A DNA stretch of 64,000 nt from Nageia nagi (taxonomy: Eukaryota > Pinophyta): the NCBI GenBank assembly GCA_050084985.1, contig JBITNC010000001.1, positions 15,748,001 to 15,812,000 on the forward strand, in the 5' to 3' direction. Under the pieces are notes generated by a model. It saw nothing but the letters and a program-made list of their open reading frames with translations. It made no database searches and was not told where the DNA came from. Positions within the stretch are counted from its first letter, which is position 1, and each line of letters starts with the position of its first letter. Shown here piece after piece: positions 37,740 through 48,336 of this stretch. The position numbers and the translations under genes were made by a program.

Positions 37740-38592
37740 TCACTATTTATGCCAAAACCCTATGGTTTTGAATAGGACTAATCTTTCATTTCAAGTGTTT
37801 TAGAAATGGATAGATCTATTACTTTAGATCAATAAAACTATGAGTATCCTAATGTATAAACTAAAAATACTAGGGCACACAAAAACTATGCCAATGCACC
37901 AAGAAGATAAATTAAAAGAGTTTATAGGCTACAACTAAATGATGAATATGGTAGTGCTTTGGAAGATTGTAGTCACTCAACTAAAGAAGATGCAGAAAAT
38001 AATTAAGAAGGAAATGATGAATTCCCATCCAATGAATTAAAGGTACTCACCAAAATATTGTCTATTCCACAAGGTAGGAAATTATTATTTGAAAAAAAAC
38101 ATCTTCTTTTCCTTGTCCAAACCTTGCAAAAAGTAGATACTAAATTAAAATATATATTATAATCTACCCTAGATACTAATCCTAAATATACTAAACATAA
38201 GATTATGATCCAACATACTCAACAAGATATGGCCTTAACTCTTTGTAGAAAAGCATATAAATATTTCGAACCATTTCAAGTTTCTTCTTTACAATTTTCC
38301 ATACCTAATGTTATTCCTAAACCTCCAATCCAAAACCAATCCCTTAGTAATCATCAAAACCCTAGCAATGTTGTTGATCCCAACACCTTCGCTCCATTAC
38401 CTAATCAAAATCTCATCCAAAATTTTTAAGATCCTAGGGATTTCATTGCATATCCTATCCTTCAATAGGTATTCCTATAATATGATGAAGAATTGGAAGA
38501 AAATATTAATGAAGAAGACTTGTTCAATACATTAGAATGCGAGGCACCTCAAATACCAACAATCCTAGTATCTTGGATGGATGAGCTTGATC
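37740..38592 (+). pseudogene. Element G gag, N-terminal part, decayed
   Basis: One reading frame with several stops runs from about 37805 (MDRSITLDQ) through NDEYGSALEDCSHSTKEDAE, NELKVLTKILSIPQGRKLL and FEKKHLLFLVQTLQKVDTKL. It continues into MIQHTQQDMALTLCRKAYKY and a proline/asparagine-rich segment, ending DELD where element C inserted (TGATC, 38588-38592). The N-terminal half shows no domain I know. Assignment as gag follows from position after the LTR and from continuation into recognisable gag at 42988. Confidence 0.5.
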
Positions 38593-39093
38593 TGTTGGAA
38601 TGAATAATGCATTATTGTAAAGGTTTTGTAATAATATTTCATATAAGTTCACTAATACTTAAGGGTATCATTTGATACCTTAAGTATTTAAATGAATATG
38701 ATAATGTAACTTGTCCTACACTCCATGTCATGAGCATGACCCTTGGGTAAAAGAATGTGCATGCCATGCTTTTGTATGTTGGATAAAAAGGTGATCCAAA
38801 GAGGGATTTTGACCTATAAATAGAAGGCTCCCTCTTTGTGATCATACACCAATTTGTGCAATAAAGTTATGGTATAGGATAGTGCATAGGAGTTGAGATT
38901 AGAAGGATTGTAAGATAGTTGTATTTGTGATTGAAGTAAATATCTAGTTAGTGGATGTACTTCTATTTGAAGGAACCACTTACAGCTTATGTTATTTTTG
39001 TGAGATTGCTTTGTGAGTTAGTTAGATGTTTTTGTGAGATTTCATGAGATCTTGAGAGTTTAGAGTTGTTCATGTTATAGTTCAATTCTCTCA
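38593..39093 (+). repeat. 5' LTR of element C
   Basis: TGTTGGAATG to TTCAATTCTCTCA, with a TATA box CTATAAATAG at 38814-38823 and the family-1 U3 hairpin at about 38653-38687. It matches the element A LTRs in inverse orientation. Confidence 0.92.
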
Positions 39094-39095
39094 TT

Positions 39096-39107
39096 TGGTA
39101 TCAAAGC
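39096..39107 (+). other. Primer binding site of element C
   Basis: TGGTATCAAAGC starts two bases after the LTR, one substitution from the initiator tRNA-Met site. Confidence 0.88.
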
Positions 39108-40430
39108 ATAAGTAAAACATCATCCATACAAAAATTTGAAACCTAAGTGTCCAATGGATTTTGTTTACCAACCTTTAAAGGACATCTTTACATCAATCCT
39201 AATTTTACACAAGTCCATTCTTGCATAAAAAGTAGATTGCATCATAACTTAAGATTCTAAGCATGCATTATTTGACTTTAAAAAATTTAAGTATCTATCT
39301 TAAATTTTAATTCCTTAAGCATTTATCATCAAAAATTAATTTCTAAGCAAGTATTAGGCATGCATAAAATTTAAGTAGTATGCATCTAAACATGCACTAT
39401 TTAACATAACAATTTTAAGTAAATAAATATATCTTTTAACTTAAAATAAATTGAAATACTTAACAAATAAGTACTATTCATTTAACTTTTAAGTAGTAAG
39501 CATTTACTTAAAATTTTAAGCTCTAATCATTAACTTAAAAATTAAGTAAGCATCATGTTTTAAACTTTAAGTAAAAAAATTCATACAAAATCCCCCCCCC
39601 CCTTTTTACTCAAGGTTGTACCCTTAAAGATAGCATAAAGGGACTTGTAAAAAAAATCTGTTAAGTATGTATTTATTCTACAATTTTTAAGTAGAATGCA
39701 AAACAAGCCCTTTTTTAATTAATCATTGACTTTTTAACTTTAGGCAATTTAGCTAAAAAGTATTTATCATCTTAAGGAAAAATTCAATTATAGCTAAATT
39801 TGTCATAACCTATGATGAAAAAAAAAATTATGATAAGCATTATTTTTTTTGAAGTTGGAGCTCTAAAAAGGTATGCTTACTTTCTTCACACTCTAATGTA
39901 TTAATGAATTATAGGTTCATTAAAAAAATAGATGAACCAACAAGGCCTATGATGCTCCTACTAGCACTTGAGAGAGAGAAAAAAAAATAATGCACTTTTA
40001 CCTCAAGCACTCCAAGTCAACATAAATGCTTCTAGGTAAAATAATGATGATCCCTTCTCCCCTCTACCAAAAAAGGGCATACATTGATTTTTAAAGAACC
40101 AATTTGAAGGTGTATATAATGCAGAGAAAAGTATTTGTAGTAAGTCAAAAAATGCACAAGAAACAATAAAAAAAAGGGATTAAGAAGGAAGAGGGGTGGC
40201 ATTGATGAAGAGGGGTCACATGGAGGAAGAGGAGCGATGAGTGAGGAGGTTGGCATGTAGCTGAGCGAAGGCCATGAAGGGCAGCAAGAGGATGTGCAGA
40301 GGTCATGGAGGAGGGGCAACGCAAGGCTAATGGGTAGAGGTAGGTCTTAGCATAGGGGTGACATAAGGCTGATAGGAAATAGTATGTCACAATGAAGGGA
40401 CGATGCAGGGGTGGTTGTAGAGGTGGCCAA
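39108..40430 (+). other. Element C leader module, non-coding
   Basis: About 1.3 kb of AT-rich sequence ending in a purine-rich segment (40180-40420). It is homologous in the plus direction to about 10047-11200 inside element A, where it lies antisense to that element. No open frame with recognisable content; the antisense ORFs at 40032-40390 are low-complexity. Confidence 0.6.
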
Positions 40431-41720
40431 TAGTGTGGTGGATCTACAAGGTCAAGTTCAATTCAGTTGGAGATATTGAGAAATACAAAGCAAGGTTAGT
40501 AGCCAAAGGTCTGGCTTAGAAATATGATGTAGATTATAAGGAAACCTTTGCTCCCATGGCAAAGATGCCTACTATGAGGATTATCCTTGGTCTTTCTATA
40601 GCTCAAGGATGGAAAGTTTTTCAACTTGATATCAAGAGTGCATTTCTCAATGGTGATGTAGATGTAAAAATATTCATGAATTAATGAGAAGGGTTTATTA
40701 TGGAAGGTAAAGAATCCTTTATGTGCAAGCTAAAAAATTCATTGTATGGACTTAAGAAAGCACCTCGAGCTTGGTATAGAAATATTTTAGGGTACTTTGT
40801 AGATATTGGTTTCTCCAAGTACTTTTCTAACTCTAATCTATATGTGTTCAATTAGGGAAAAGATATGGTCTTGATTTTCCTTTATGTGGATGATATTTTG
40901 ATAATTGGGAACAATGATAAAATCATTCAATAGTGCATATCCAAATTTAAGGCAACATTTGAAATGATTGATCTTGGTCTCTTGCACTACTATCTTAGAG
41001 TGCAAGTGTATCAATACAAAGATTGAACTTATCTCAATCAATCTAAGTATATATCAAATATCTTGCATAAGTTTAGAATGGAGTGTAAATATGCTATGAT
41101 CTTAGTCTCTCTTAGAATCACTATTTCTCTAAGCTCCATCTCTTAGTTAGCTAATGCTACAACTTATAGGCAATTAATTGATAGTCTTTTATATTTGACT
41201 ATATCTAGGCTAGATATTGCCTTTGTAGTGAATTTGATGGCATGATTTATGCAGAAACCTTATGTTGAGCACCTCAATGCTATTAAGAAAATCTTGAGGT
41301 ATGTTGTAGGGACTAAAGATCTTGCTCTCAAGTATTCCAAGTTGCTCTCATTTGTTCTCTTTATGCATGTGTCTAACATTGGTTTAGATGCTATCTTTTA
41401 GGCTTCCAAGAAGCAGCCTACTGTTTCTCTTTTCACCATAGAAATTGAATATTGTGCCATGTCTATTATAGCCTAGGAAGCCATTTGGCTAAAGCATTTT
41501 TTAAAATAAATTGGGTATGAGTAAGATGGTTCATCCTAGATTTATTTAGATAATCAATGGGCTATTTCTTTGGCTAAGAATCTTATGTTCCATCAAAGAA
41601 AAAAACATGTGGAAATCCATGCCCATTTTATTAGGGAGAAGGTTCTTGATGGCATCATACACTATCCACCTTAAACTCCATTGATTTATTCACCAAGACC
41701 CTCATAGAAGCTTGATTCTG
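40431..41720 (+). pseudogene. Element C reverse transcriptase-RNase H, decayed
   Basis: The plus strand encodes EKYKARLVAKGLA, YKETFAPMAKMPTMRIILG, GWKVFQLDIKSAFLNGDVDV, KLKNSLYGLKKAPRAWY and FLYVDDILIIGNN. The RT catalytic YVDD is therefore preserved. RNase H follows with YRQLIDSLLYLTISRLDIAF, NAIKKILRYVVGTKDLALKY, EYCAMSIIA and DNQWAISLAKN. Stops are frequent; at least two (in GLA-stop-KY and FN-stop-GK) are TAG where a CAG codon is expected. It is the best copy for recognising the broken pol of element A. Confidence 0.82.
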
Positions 41721-42480
41721 TAAGCTCAGGGATGCTATTGGTTTGGTGAAGTTGTCCTCAAGGGGGAGTGAAGTTTTAATTCTTGTGTTAAATTCATTTT
41801 TGTGATGAATTCACCCTTATGAGGATTTTATGTTGTATAGTATTGATTTTGTTGTACACCTTTGTGGTAAGTTCGCTCTACATGAGAAATTTATTGTACA
41901 AATTTTTAAAGAAAAAGATTGGCCAATCTAGCACTATTTAGTTATCCATGTGCAAGAAACTCTTATGTGTCTTTTATCACTATTCAATTATCCATATGTG
42001 AAGAACTTTTATGTGCATGCTCTAGTTTTGTAATGATAATCAACACATGTTTTATATATAACAGGTGGCTATGAGTTTTTGGCATGGCATCTTTGTGATG
42101 ACTTATAGTGCACCATTGATCAGTTCATGATGACATTTGTGTAATTGATATATCTTTGTTAATATGAATATTTTGCATCTAAATGATCTTGTTATTTGAG
42201 TTGCTTATGACTTGCAAGTTTCTTTGAGATTGCAGGTTACTTACCTCATGTATGCAGACTCTTCATGACTTCTAGTTGGATGACTACTTTATGTACATTA
42301 AAACCAATTATGGTTAATGATTGTATTTGGAAAAGTAGTGAGTCTCAAACTAGATCTTTCTTATTTTCTAAATATGTAAAAAGTTCTCATCTCTGTTGTA
42401 TCTATTTGGAGGAGAACTCTCTTACTTTCTCTCTCTCTTCGCTCTTATTTGCTCTATCCCAATATTGCATTAAGGGGGAG
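41721..42480 (+). other. Element C 3' untranslated region and polypurine tract
   Basis: About 750 bp between RNase H and the 3' LTR, homologous (inverted) to 4571-5400 in element A. Phrases such as CTATTTAGTTATCCATGTG recur with changes. The tract AAGGGGGAG (42472-42480) abuts the LTR. The open frame 42265-42495 matches the one at 4774-4580 in A but shows no protein-like features beyond that. Confidence 0.7.
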
Positions 42481-42982
42481 TGTTGGAATGAATAATGCAT
42501 TATTGTAAAGGTTTTACAATAATCTTCCATGTAATTTCACTAATACTTAAAGGTATCATTTGATACCTTAAGTATTTAAGTGAATATAATAATGTAATTT
42601 GTCTTCCACTTCATGTCATGAGCATGCCCCTTGGGTAAAAGGATGTGCATGCCATGCTTTTGTACATTGGATAAAAGGGTGATCTAAAGAGAGATTTTGG
42701 CCTATAAATAGAAGGCTCTCTCTTTGTGATCATACACCAATTTGTGCAGTAAAGTTATGCTATAAGATAGTGTATAGGAGTTGATATTAGGAGGATTGTA
42801 AGAGAGTTATATTTATGATTGAAGTAAAGATCTAGTTAGTGAATGTACTCCTAGTTGGAAGAACCACTTACATCTTGTGTTATCTTTATGATATTGCTTT
42901 GTGAGTTAGTTAGATGTGTTTTGTGAGCTTTCATGAGATCTTGGGAGTTTAGAGTTATTCATGTTATAGTTCAATTCTTTCA
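42481..42982 (+). repeat. 3' LTR of element C
   Basis: A 502 bp partner of 38593-39093, TGTTGGAATG to TTCAATTCTTTCA, followed by TGATC. TATA box CTATAAATAG at 42702-42711; U3 hairpin at about 42541-42574. Confidence 0.92.
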
Positions 42983-42987
42983 TGATC

Positions 42988-44010
42988 CAACAATAGCATT
43001 TGGTATGAAGAAGAGACCTGATTGGTCAAATGAATAATTTGCAATCTTAAAAAAGGAATTGAGTTTCTTAAAACTCAATATGGCCTTCAAAGCTACTTCA
43101 CTTGAATGCAAAATGGAGATGGTTAATAATATAGTAAGAGCTTTAGAGCAAGAAAAGGTTCAATGTTTTGGATTATTTGCTAGTTAACTAAGGACAAGAA
43201 CAAAGATACTAGCAGACCATCATAGCAAGTAGTTTCAGATGATGTACTTTAAAAGCTGTTATAGTTAAAGAAATAAAAGGATTCCATTATGAATTGCATC
43301 AACAAGTTTGCACCTGTAGTTTCAAGAGGTAGTGAGAATCCCTTTTGCTATAGCATTCACCAAAAAAGGTATGATAAAAAGTTAACATTTACAATGTTTG
43401 ATGGTCATTATGATCCTAGAGTACATTTCCAAAGATATCACTTAGTAGATATTTCATTTGAAAATATTAATTATTTATTGGCTAAATCATTTCCTATTAG
43501 TCTAAATCATTCTCATGGTTTACTAATTTTCCTAATGAATGTATTACATGTTTTTATAATATTGTTAAGACATTTTTGGATCCTTATAACTTGTGTATAA
43601 CCCAAGAAACATCTCCCTTAGACATATATACCTTGTAACAAAAGCAAGATCAACTTGTTAGTGATTTCATTGTTAAGTAGTCATAAGTAGTTAACCAAGT
43701 CCAAATCCTTACTAAAGAAAATAATCATATCCTTTTTCAAGCCTTGTTACCATCATGTAAACATTACTTTTTCAATTTTTAGGACTATCCTTATGATAAT
43801 TTAATAGATGATATTATGATATGATTAGTAAAGAATCCTATCACAAGGCCTTTAATGAACCTTTGGCCCACATGAAGCAAACTTTGATCCTAAAGCCTAT
43901 CTTTCCTGATAAACCTAGAAAGAAGGATTTTCAACAATCCATTTCCACAATAAGAAGGAAAAAATCAATGATGATGGAAAGAAATTACAAACCAATAATA
44001 TGAATAACCC
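42988..44010 (+). pseudogene. Element G gag, C-terminal part, decayed
   Basis: It continues after element C with PTIAFGMKKRPDWSNE, then FAILKKELSFLK and AFKATSLECKMEMVNNIVRA. The core gag motifs are KLTFTMFDGHYDPRVHFQRY (F-x-G-x-x-D-P-x-x-H), then NYLLAKSFPISLNHSH, KTFLDPYNLCI, KQDQLVSDFI and LTKENNHILFQALLPSCKHY. These match the central gag of gypsy elements in order. The last open piece is 43821-44003. No zinc knuckle and no protease follow. Confidence 0.68.
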
Positions 44011-44786
44011 TTAAAGATAATCACAACCATAATAGTAAGTACCACTGATTTTAGGTATGATCCTTGATGTTGATGGTGTTTGGGCTATTCCATAAATTGT
44101 TTCCTTTTTTTATTTTTACATTTATTTTTCATCATTTTATGCAAATGTAAATTAGTTTGTTTAAAATTGTTTGTACTTTCTTTTCCCTAGCCAAGAAATG
44201 GCATTGGATCCTAGCACCATCACTCCATTCCTAATCATAAAAAATGCAAAATTATTTATTGATGCTTTGAAATGTATACCTTCAGTAGTAAACATTATGT
44301 ATGTTAGTCAAAATTCTAAACTGTTTGAAAAATGTTAAATAATTTGATGAATGGAGACCTAGGCCATAAATCATTTTCATTCTTCTATTCATCATCTGGG
44401 CCTCATTTTCTCCTAATTAGACCAGTCCCTTCATAGTTGTTCTTTCCTGCTTCAAATTTTCCTTCTATACCTAAGCATTATCATTGGATTCTAGCGCTAC
44501 CACTCCATTCTATTGATAACTAGTGTGACTATTTCCACTTTGAAAAATTCAAATATATTTTTATTTACAAAAAGTATGTCTTTTGTTAAATTATTTATTT
44601 ATTTGAATGTTCATTAATTGTGATTTTAGTTTTTTTTGTTAAATTATTTTCCTTTAATAAATAATCAATTTCATTTTACAAACAAAATAAAGAACATACA
44701 TGCTACTCATAACAAATAAAATAATCCAAAAAACTTGTATATATATGTATCCAAAACATAATACATAACATATGTCATAAATACAA
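44011..44786. other. Element G spacer between gag and antisense gene
   Basis: No coding region; this is where protease and polymerase would be expected in an ordinary gypsy element. A 29-30 bp phrase, CATTGGATYCTAGCRCYAYC followed by ACTCCATTC, occurs twice (44201-44230, 44482-44510). AT-rich throughout. Confidence 0.5.
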
Positions 44787-45284
44787 CTAGTTCTTGCTAT
44801 GGGGACTCTGTCCAACAGATGCATCCCAGTTCGTACTCTTGCTCCTAGACCTATACCTAGTAGCTAAGATAGCCACCAACATTTATCCAAACTATAGTAG
44901 TTGGCTATCCTTTTCCATGAGTAGATCCTAGAGCCTCTTCAACTCTTGGTGATGCATGATATGAGGTAGAGACTAGAGTCTCTCTATTTGACCCTGTAGG
45001 GTCCCTATTTGCTTATCTTGAGCTATTAGTTGTACTTTTAGACTCAATATTTGTGCTTATAGCACTACTATATGAGCCTCTAGTCTTGTGTCATAGTAAA
45101 AATACCAAAGTCAATTTTCTCTTTCAAAAGCTAAATTAGTAACAAGCCCTTAGAGTTTCGTTAGTAGACTTGAAGTATTCATCGAGGGAGCGATAGCTCC
45201 TGATGTGGACAAAATGGTAGAATCCATCATCTGGGTAGGTGGTGGTGGATCACTAATTTCCATAAGATCCTCCTCTATATAAAC

Positions 45285-45311
45285 TCCTCCTCCTCCTCCT
45301 CCTCCTCCCCC
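45285..45311. repeat. CTC trinucleotide microsatellite
   Basis: A run of CTC/TCC triplets that encodes the glycine run of the antisense PMD-like gene on the minus strand. Confidence 0.85.
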
Positions 45312-46151
45312 TTTGCATCATCTCCCTCCTCCTCATCCTCAAGGCTTAGTGGTGTAGGCCTCATCAAGTACCACTATCATTGGTACTTTAGAGTTTGCTT
45401 ATTATGTGGGGTAGATACTCTGGAAGCATGGTCGTTTGATGCCTCCCACTCTATACTCCATGTTTTAATAACTAAAACCCTTGGTGGAATGGTCTAGCAT
45501 CTATAATATTGGGTCATAATCGGTCACACTCTTAGAATAGGTATATCTTGAGTCATATTAAACTATCATAATACCCTATCTAACTAGTAGAACTTTGAAC
45601 CTATTGATGACCTTGGATATGAAAAGGAGTCATGCTTCATGATATCTCATCGTCTAACTCCTCCCACATAGGTAAGTCAAAGTAGGGATCCCAAATAAGA
45701 TCATCCTCATCTAGTAAATCAAGTAACCTATGACACTACTCTACTCCTCATGTTGCCCCATCTATTGTGTAGTCTTCCATCGAAACCAATGGGGCATATC
45801 TACCTGAGACATAATGGGTAAATAAGTATGAGCTACACTGATGTACTCATATGAATAAGCCTATAAAATGAAAGAATGTGCCACTATCCTTCTTCCCTTC
45901 TTCATAGACATAAACCTATGAAAATCCCTATAAATCATGGCTAGTATGTAGGGTGCCCATGTGTATCTCTCTTCGCAAAGGCATATCCCTCTACAATGGG
46001 AATAAGGCCATTATGAAAGCACTCATAGTTCTTATTGCCACATAGGATGGTGTCAATAAGAACCATCACATAGAGTTTGAACCAAGGGCAATATCTAAAT
46101 CCTCTAGGGGGATACACATAGTGTTGTGAAGGGGTACACCCTGTTGAGTAT

Positions 46152-46457
46152 GTGTGATTGTAATTATTGTCAACAAGGTTTCGATCGGGTTCTGGAGGTT
46201 TGACCGGGTTCCGGAGGTGAAGTGTGATTGTAATTGTTGTCAACAAGGTTTCGATCGGGTTCCGGAGGTTTGACCGGGTTCCGAAGGTGAAGTGTGATTG
46301 TAATTGTTGTTAACAAGGTGTTGATCAGGTTCCGGAGGTTTGACCGAGTTTCGGAGGTGAAGCATGACTGTAACTGTTGTCAACAAGGTGTTGATCAGGT
46401 TCTGGAGGTTTTGACCGGGTTCCGGAGGTGATGAATGATTGTAATGTTGTCAACAAG
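46152..46457 (+). repeat. 70 bp tandem repeat in element S LTR
   Basis: Four units start at 46152, 46222, 46292 and 46362, followed by a partial fifth at 46433. Each has GTGTGATTGTAATTGTTGTC near its start and two GGGTTCCGGAGG-like cores. The 3' LTR has the same array from 53629. Confidence 0.9.
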
Positions 46458-46499
46458 TAATTTTGGTAAAGCTGGAGTTAGTAAACAAAGCGTTCCGGT

Positions 46500-47226
46500 A
46501 GAAATGACGTCAGCGATTTCGGGCTATCACTCAAAACCGGAGTCCGGAAGTGATGAGGTCAGCAAGGAGCGATTAAAGAGCCAGAGCCAGCGAGTAAAAC
46601 ATTCCGAAAGCAAGAGATGACGTCACGGGGAGAACGATGTTCACATTTGTGAATAGAACCAGGTTTCGGAGACGATGAGGTCAGCAAAGAATGATCAAAG
46701 AGCCGGAGTCAGCGAATAAAGCATTCCGGAATGCAGAGATAAGATCGGCAAAGAGAGATTGAAATTTCGGAGTCCATAAAGTAAATGTCCCGAAAGTAAA
46801 ATGTTCCGGATTAAAAAGATGACATCACAGAGGATAAGATAGTCGAGTTTTGGTAAATACCAGAGTCCGGAGATAAAGGTCCGGAGATAAAGGTCCGGAG
46901 ATGATGACATCATGCGAGAAGCATTTTTACTCTACTACCGGAGTCCGGAGATGATGACATCATGGTGGAGGTGTTGAAAAGTCCGAAGATAAATGTTCAG
47001 AGATAAAAGTCCGGAGACAAAAGTTCAGAGATAAAGGTCCGAAGATGATGACATCATGCGGGAAGCATTTTTACTCTACTACCGGAGTCCGGAGATGATG
47101 ACATCATGGTGTAAGTGTTTAAAAGTCTGGAGACAAAAAGTCCGGAGATAAAGGTTCGGAGATGATGACATCATGCGGGAAGCATTTTACTCTGCTTCCA
47201 GAGTCCAGAGATGATGACATCATGCT
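46500..47226 (+). promoter_or_regulatory. U3 array of TGACGTCA and ATGATGACATCAT motifs
   Basis: The segment holds two TGACGTCA octamers (near 46505 and 46619), a TGACATCACAG (near 46809) and six copies of GATGATGACATCATG between about 46905 and 47225, alternating with TCCGGAGATAAAGG-like units. TGACGTCA is the core site of plant bZIP factors of the TGA type, and TGACATCA is its C-to-T derivative. The position directly upstream of the TATA box suggests an enhancer array. Binding is an inference. Confidence 0.6.
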
Positions 47227-47227
47227 G

Positions 47228-47236
47228 TATATAATA
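47228..47236 (+). promoter_or_regulatory. TATA box of element S 5' LTR
   Basis: TATATAATA lies just after the last palindromic motif and about 20 bp before the 41 bp tandem units, a plausible distance to the transcription start. The 3' LTR copy reads TATACAATA. Confidence 0.55.
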
Positions 47237-47252
47237 AACATCCGGCAAGCGA

Positions 47253-47405
47253 GACAAAGAGTCCGAAATTAATAGAAATATCATTATGAAGAAGACAAAG
47301 AGTCCGAAATTAACAGAAATATCATTATGAAGAAGACAAAGAGTCCGAAATTAACAGAAATATCATTATGAAGAAGACAAAGAGTCCGGAATTATCAGAA
47401 ATAAT
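47253..47405 (+). repeat. 41 bp tandem repeat in element S LTR
   Basis: Units begin at 47253, 47294, 47335 and (partial) 47376 with GACAAAGAGTCCG, each followed by AGAAATATCATTATGAAG. It lies just downstream of the TATA box, so it would be in the R or U5 part. The 3' LTR has the same array near 54743. Confidence 0.9.
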
Positions 47406-48274
47406 CAGATACTGTCAAATCTCTGAAATTAGTGGAGAAAGAGGTACACTTGTCTAAATTGAGCAAAGGAACGTTTGTCAGTTACAACAGATGCAGACTC
47501 AGTTAGTGAAATCCCTTTGGTGTAGGAGCAGTTACAAACAAGGATTATTTTTAGTTTGTTTTTGATAACGTGTAATGAAAGGAACAGATTCTCGGGGGTT
47601 TTTCTTGATGCGTAACATTTTTCTTGGGAATGAAAGAAAAGGGTGATGCGTGAATTGTGTGATAGAGAAGTGTGCGCGAAGAGAGATTAGTGCATAGTGA
47701 AGGGCTGGAGTGGAGGCAAGTGTGTGTAATGAGATGTGCATGTAGAGAAGTGCAAGAGAGGAGGTAATAGTGTGAAAGAGTGGAGTATCAAGAAAAAGTG
47801 AAGTGAGCAAACGGATATGCAGATAGTATAGAGATTGTTTAACTATGGTACTTTGGAGCTGTGTGCAGAGATCAAATAGTGAGAATTAGAGCTAGACCAT
47901 TGAGGGTCTTCTAGAACTGTATTCTTTATTCCTTTTGAATATTATCTCAAGTGGGTGCTTGAGAGCTGGAGTTGGTGCTCCAAGCAGTAGGTGCTGCTTT
48001 TGCAAAGTGGTAGTTGGTGCTACCCTTCACAGTCGATGCTGTGAATCTGTAAGCTTTCTTTAATGGCTGGATTTGGATTGGTGTCCAAGCAGTCATGTTC
48101 GGGGATGTAGCCAATCTGGTGAACCTCGTTACATCTGGTGTTGTGTGATGTACTGATGTGCTTGCTCAATTCTCTCTGGTTTTTAATCTGTCTTTATTTA
48201 AGAAGATTAAATTGATTATAATTTTTAATACACTGATTCACCCCCCCTCTCAGTGTCACTCGAAATCCAACAAT

Positions 48275-48286
48275 TGGTATCAGAGC
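48275..48286 (+). other. Primer binding site of element S
   Basis: TGGTATCAGAGC, a perfect initiator tRNA-Met type site, two bases after the LTR end. Confidence 0.95.
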
Positions 48287-48336
48287 TAGGTTCCTACTTA
48301 GGCTATAACAGCTAAGGAGATCCAGGTAGTGACACT

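Larger units (their letters stand above)
38593..42982 (+). mobile_element. Element C: family-1 copia deletion derivative
   Basis: 4390 bp with LTRs of 501 and 502 bp, a perfect TGATC target duplication (38588-38592, 42983-42987), primer site and polypurine tract. It is the same family as element A. Inside it keeps only the 1.3 kb leader module and RT-RNase H; gag, protease and integrase are absent, with the join near 40430. The intact duplication shows that it inserted as a unit into the gag of element G, either already shortened (mobilised in trans) or shortened afterwards. Confidence 0.9.
46142..48272 (+). repeat. 5' LTR of element S
   Basis: TGTTGAGTATGTG to CGAAATCCAACA, 2131 bp. It contains four tandem 70 bp units, an array of palindromic TGACATCA-type motifs, a TATA box and 41 bp tandem units (listed separately). 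The U5 end is nearly identical to the 3' LTR, while the first 300 bp show many more differences, all transitions in the part I compared. Confidence 0.95.

Noticed and set aside
40032-40390. Proline- and serine-rich antisense ORFs in the C leader module
   Set aside because: They arise from a purine-rich low-complexity stretch, overlap each other in two frames and have no homologue in the matching module of element A.
45941-46246. A 101-codon minus-strand ORF as one protein
   Set aside because: It is a chimera: its first about 36 codons come from the S LTR and the rest from the PMD-like gene beyond the insertion point.
47532-47810. A 92-codon antisense ORF in the S 5' LTR, also open at 55021-55299 in the 3' LTR
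   Set aside because: It is conserved only because the LTRs are near-identical copies; the content is low-complexity and resembles no family.
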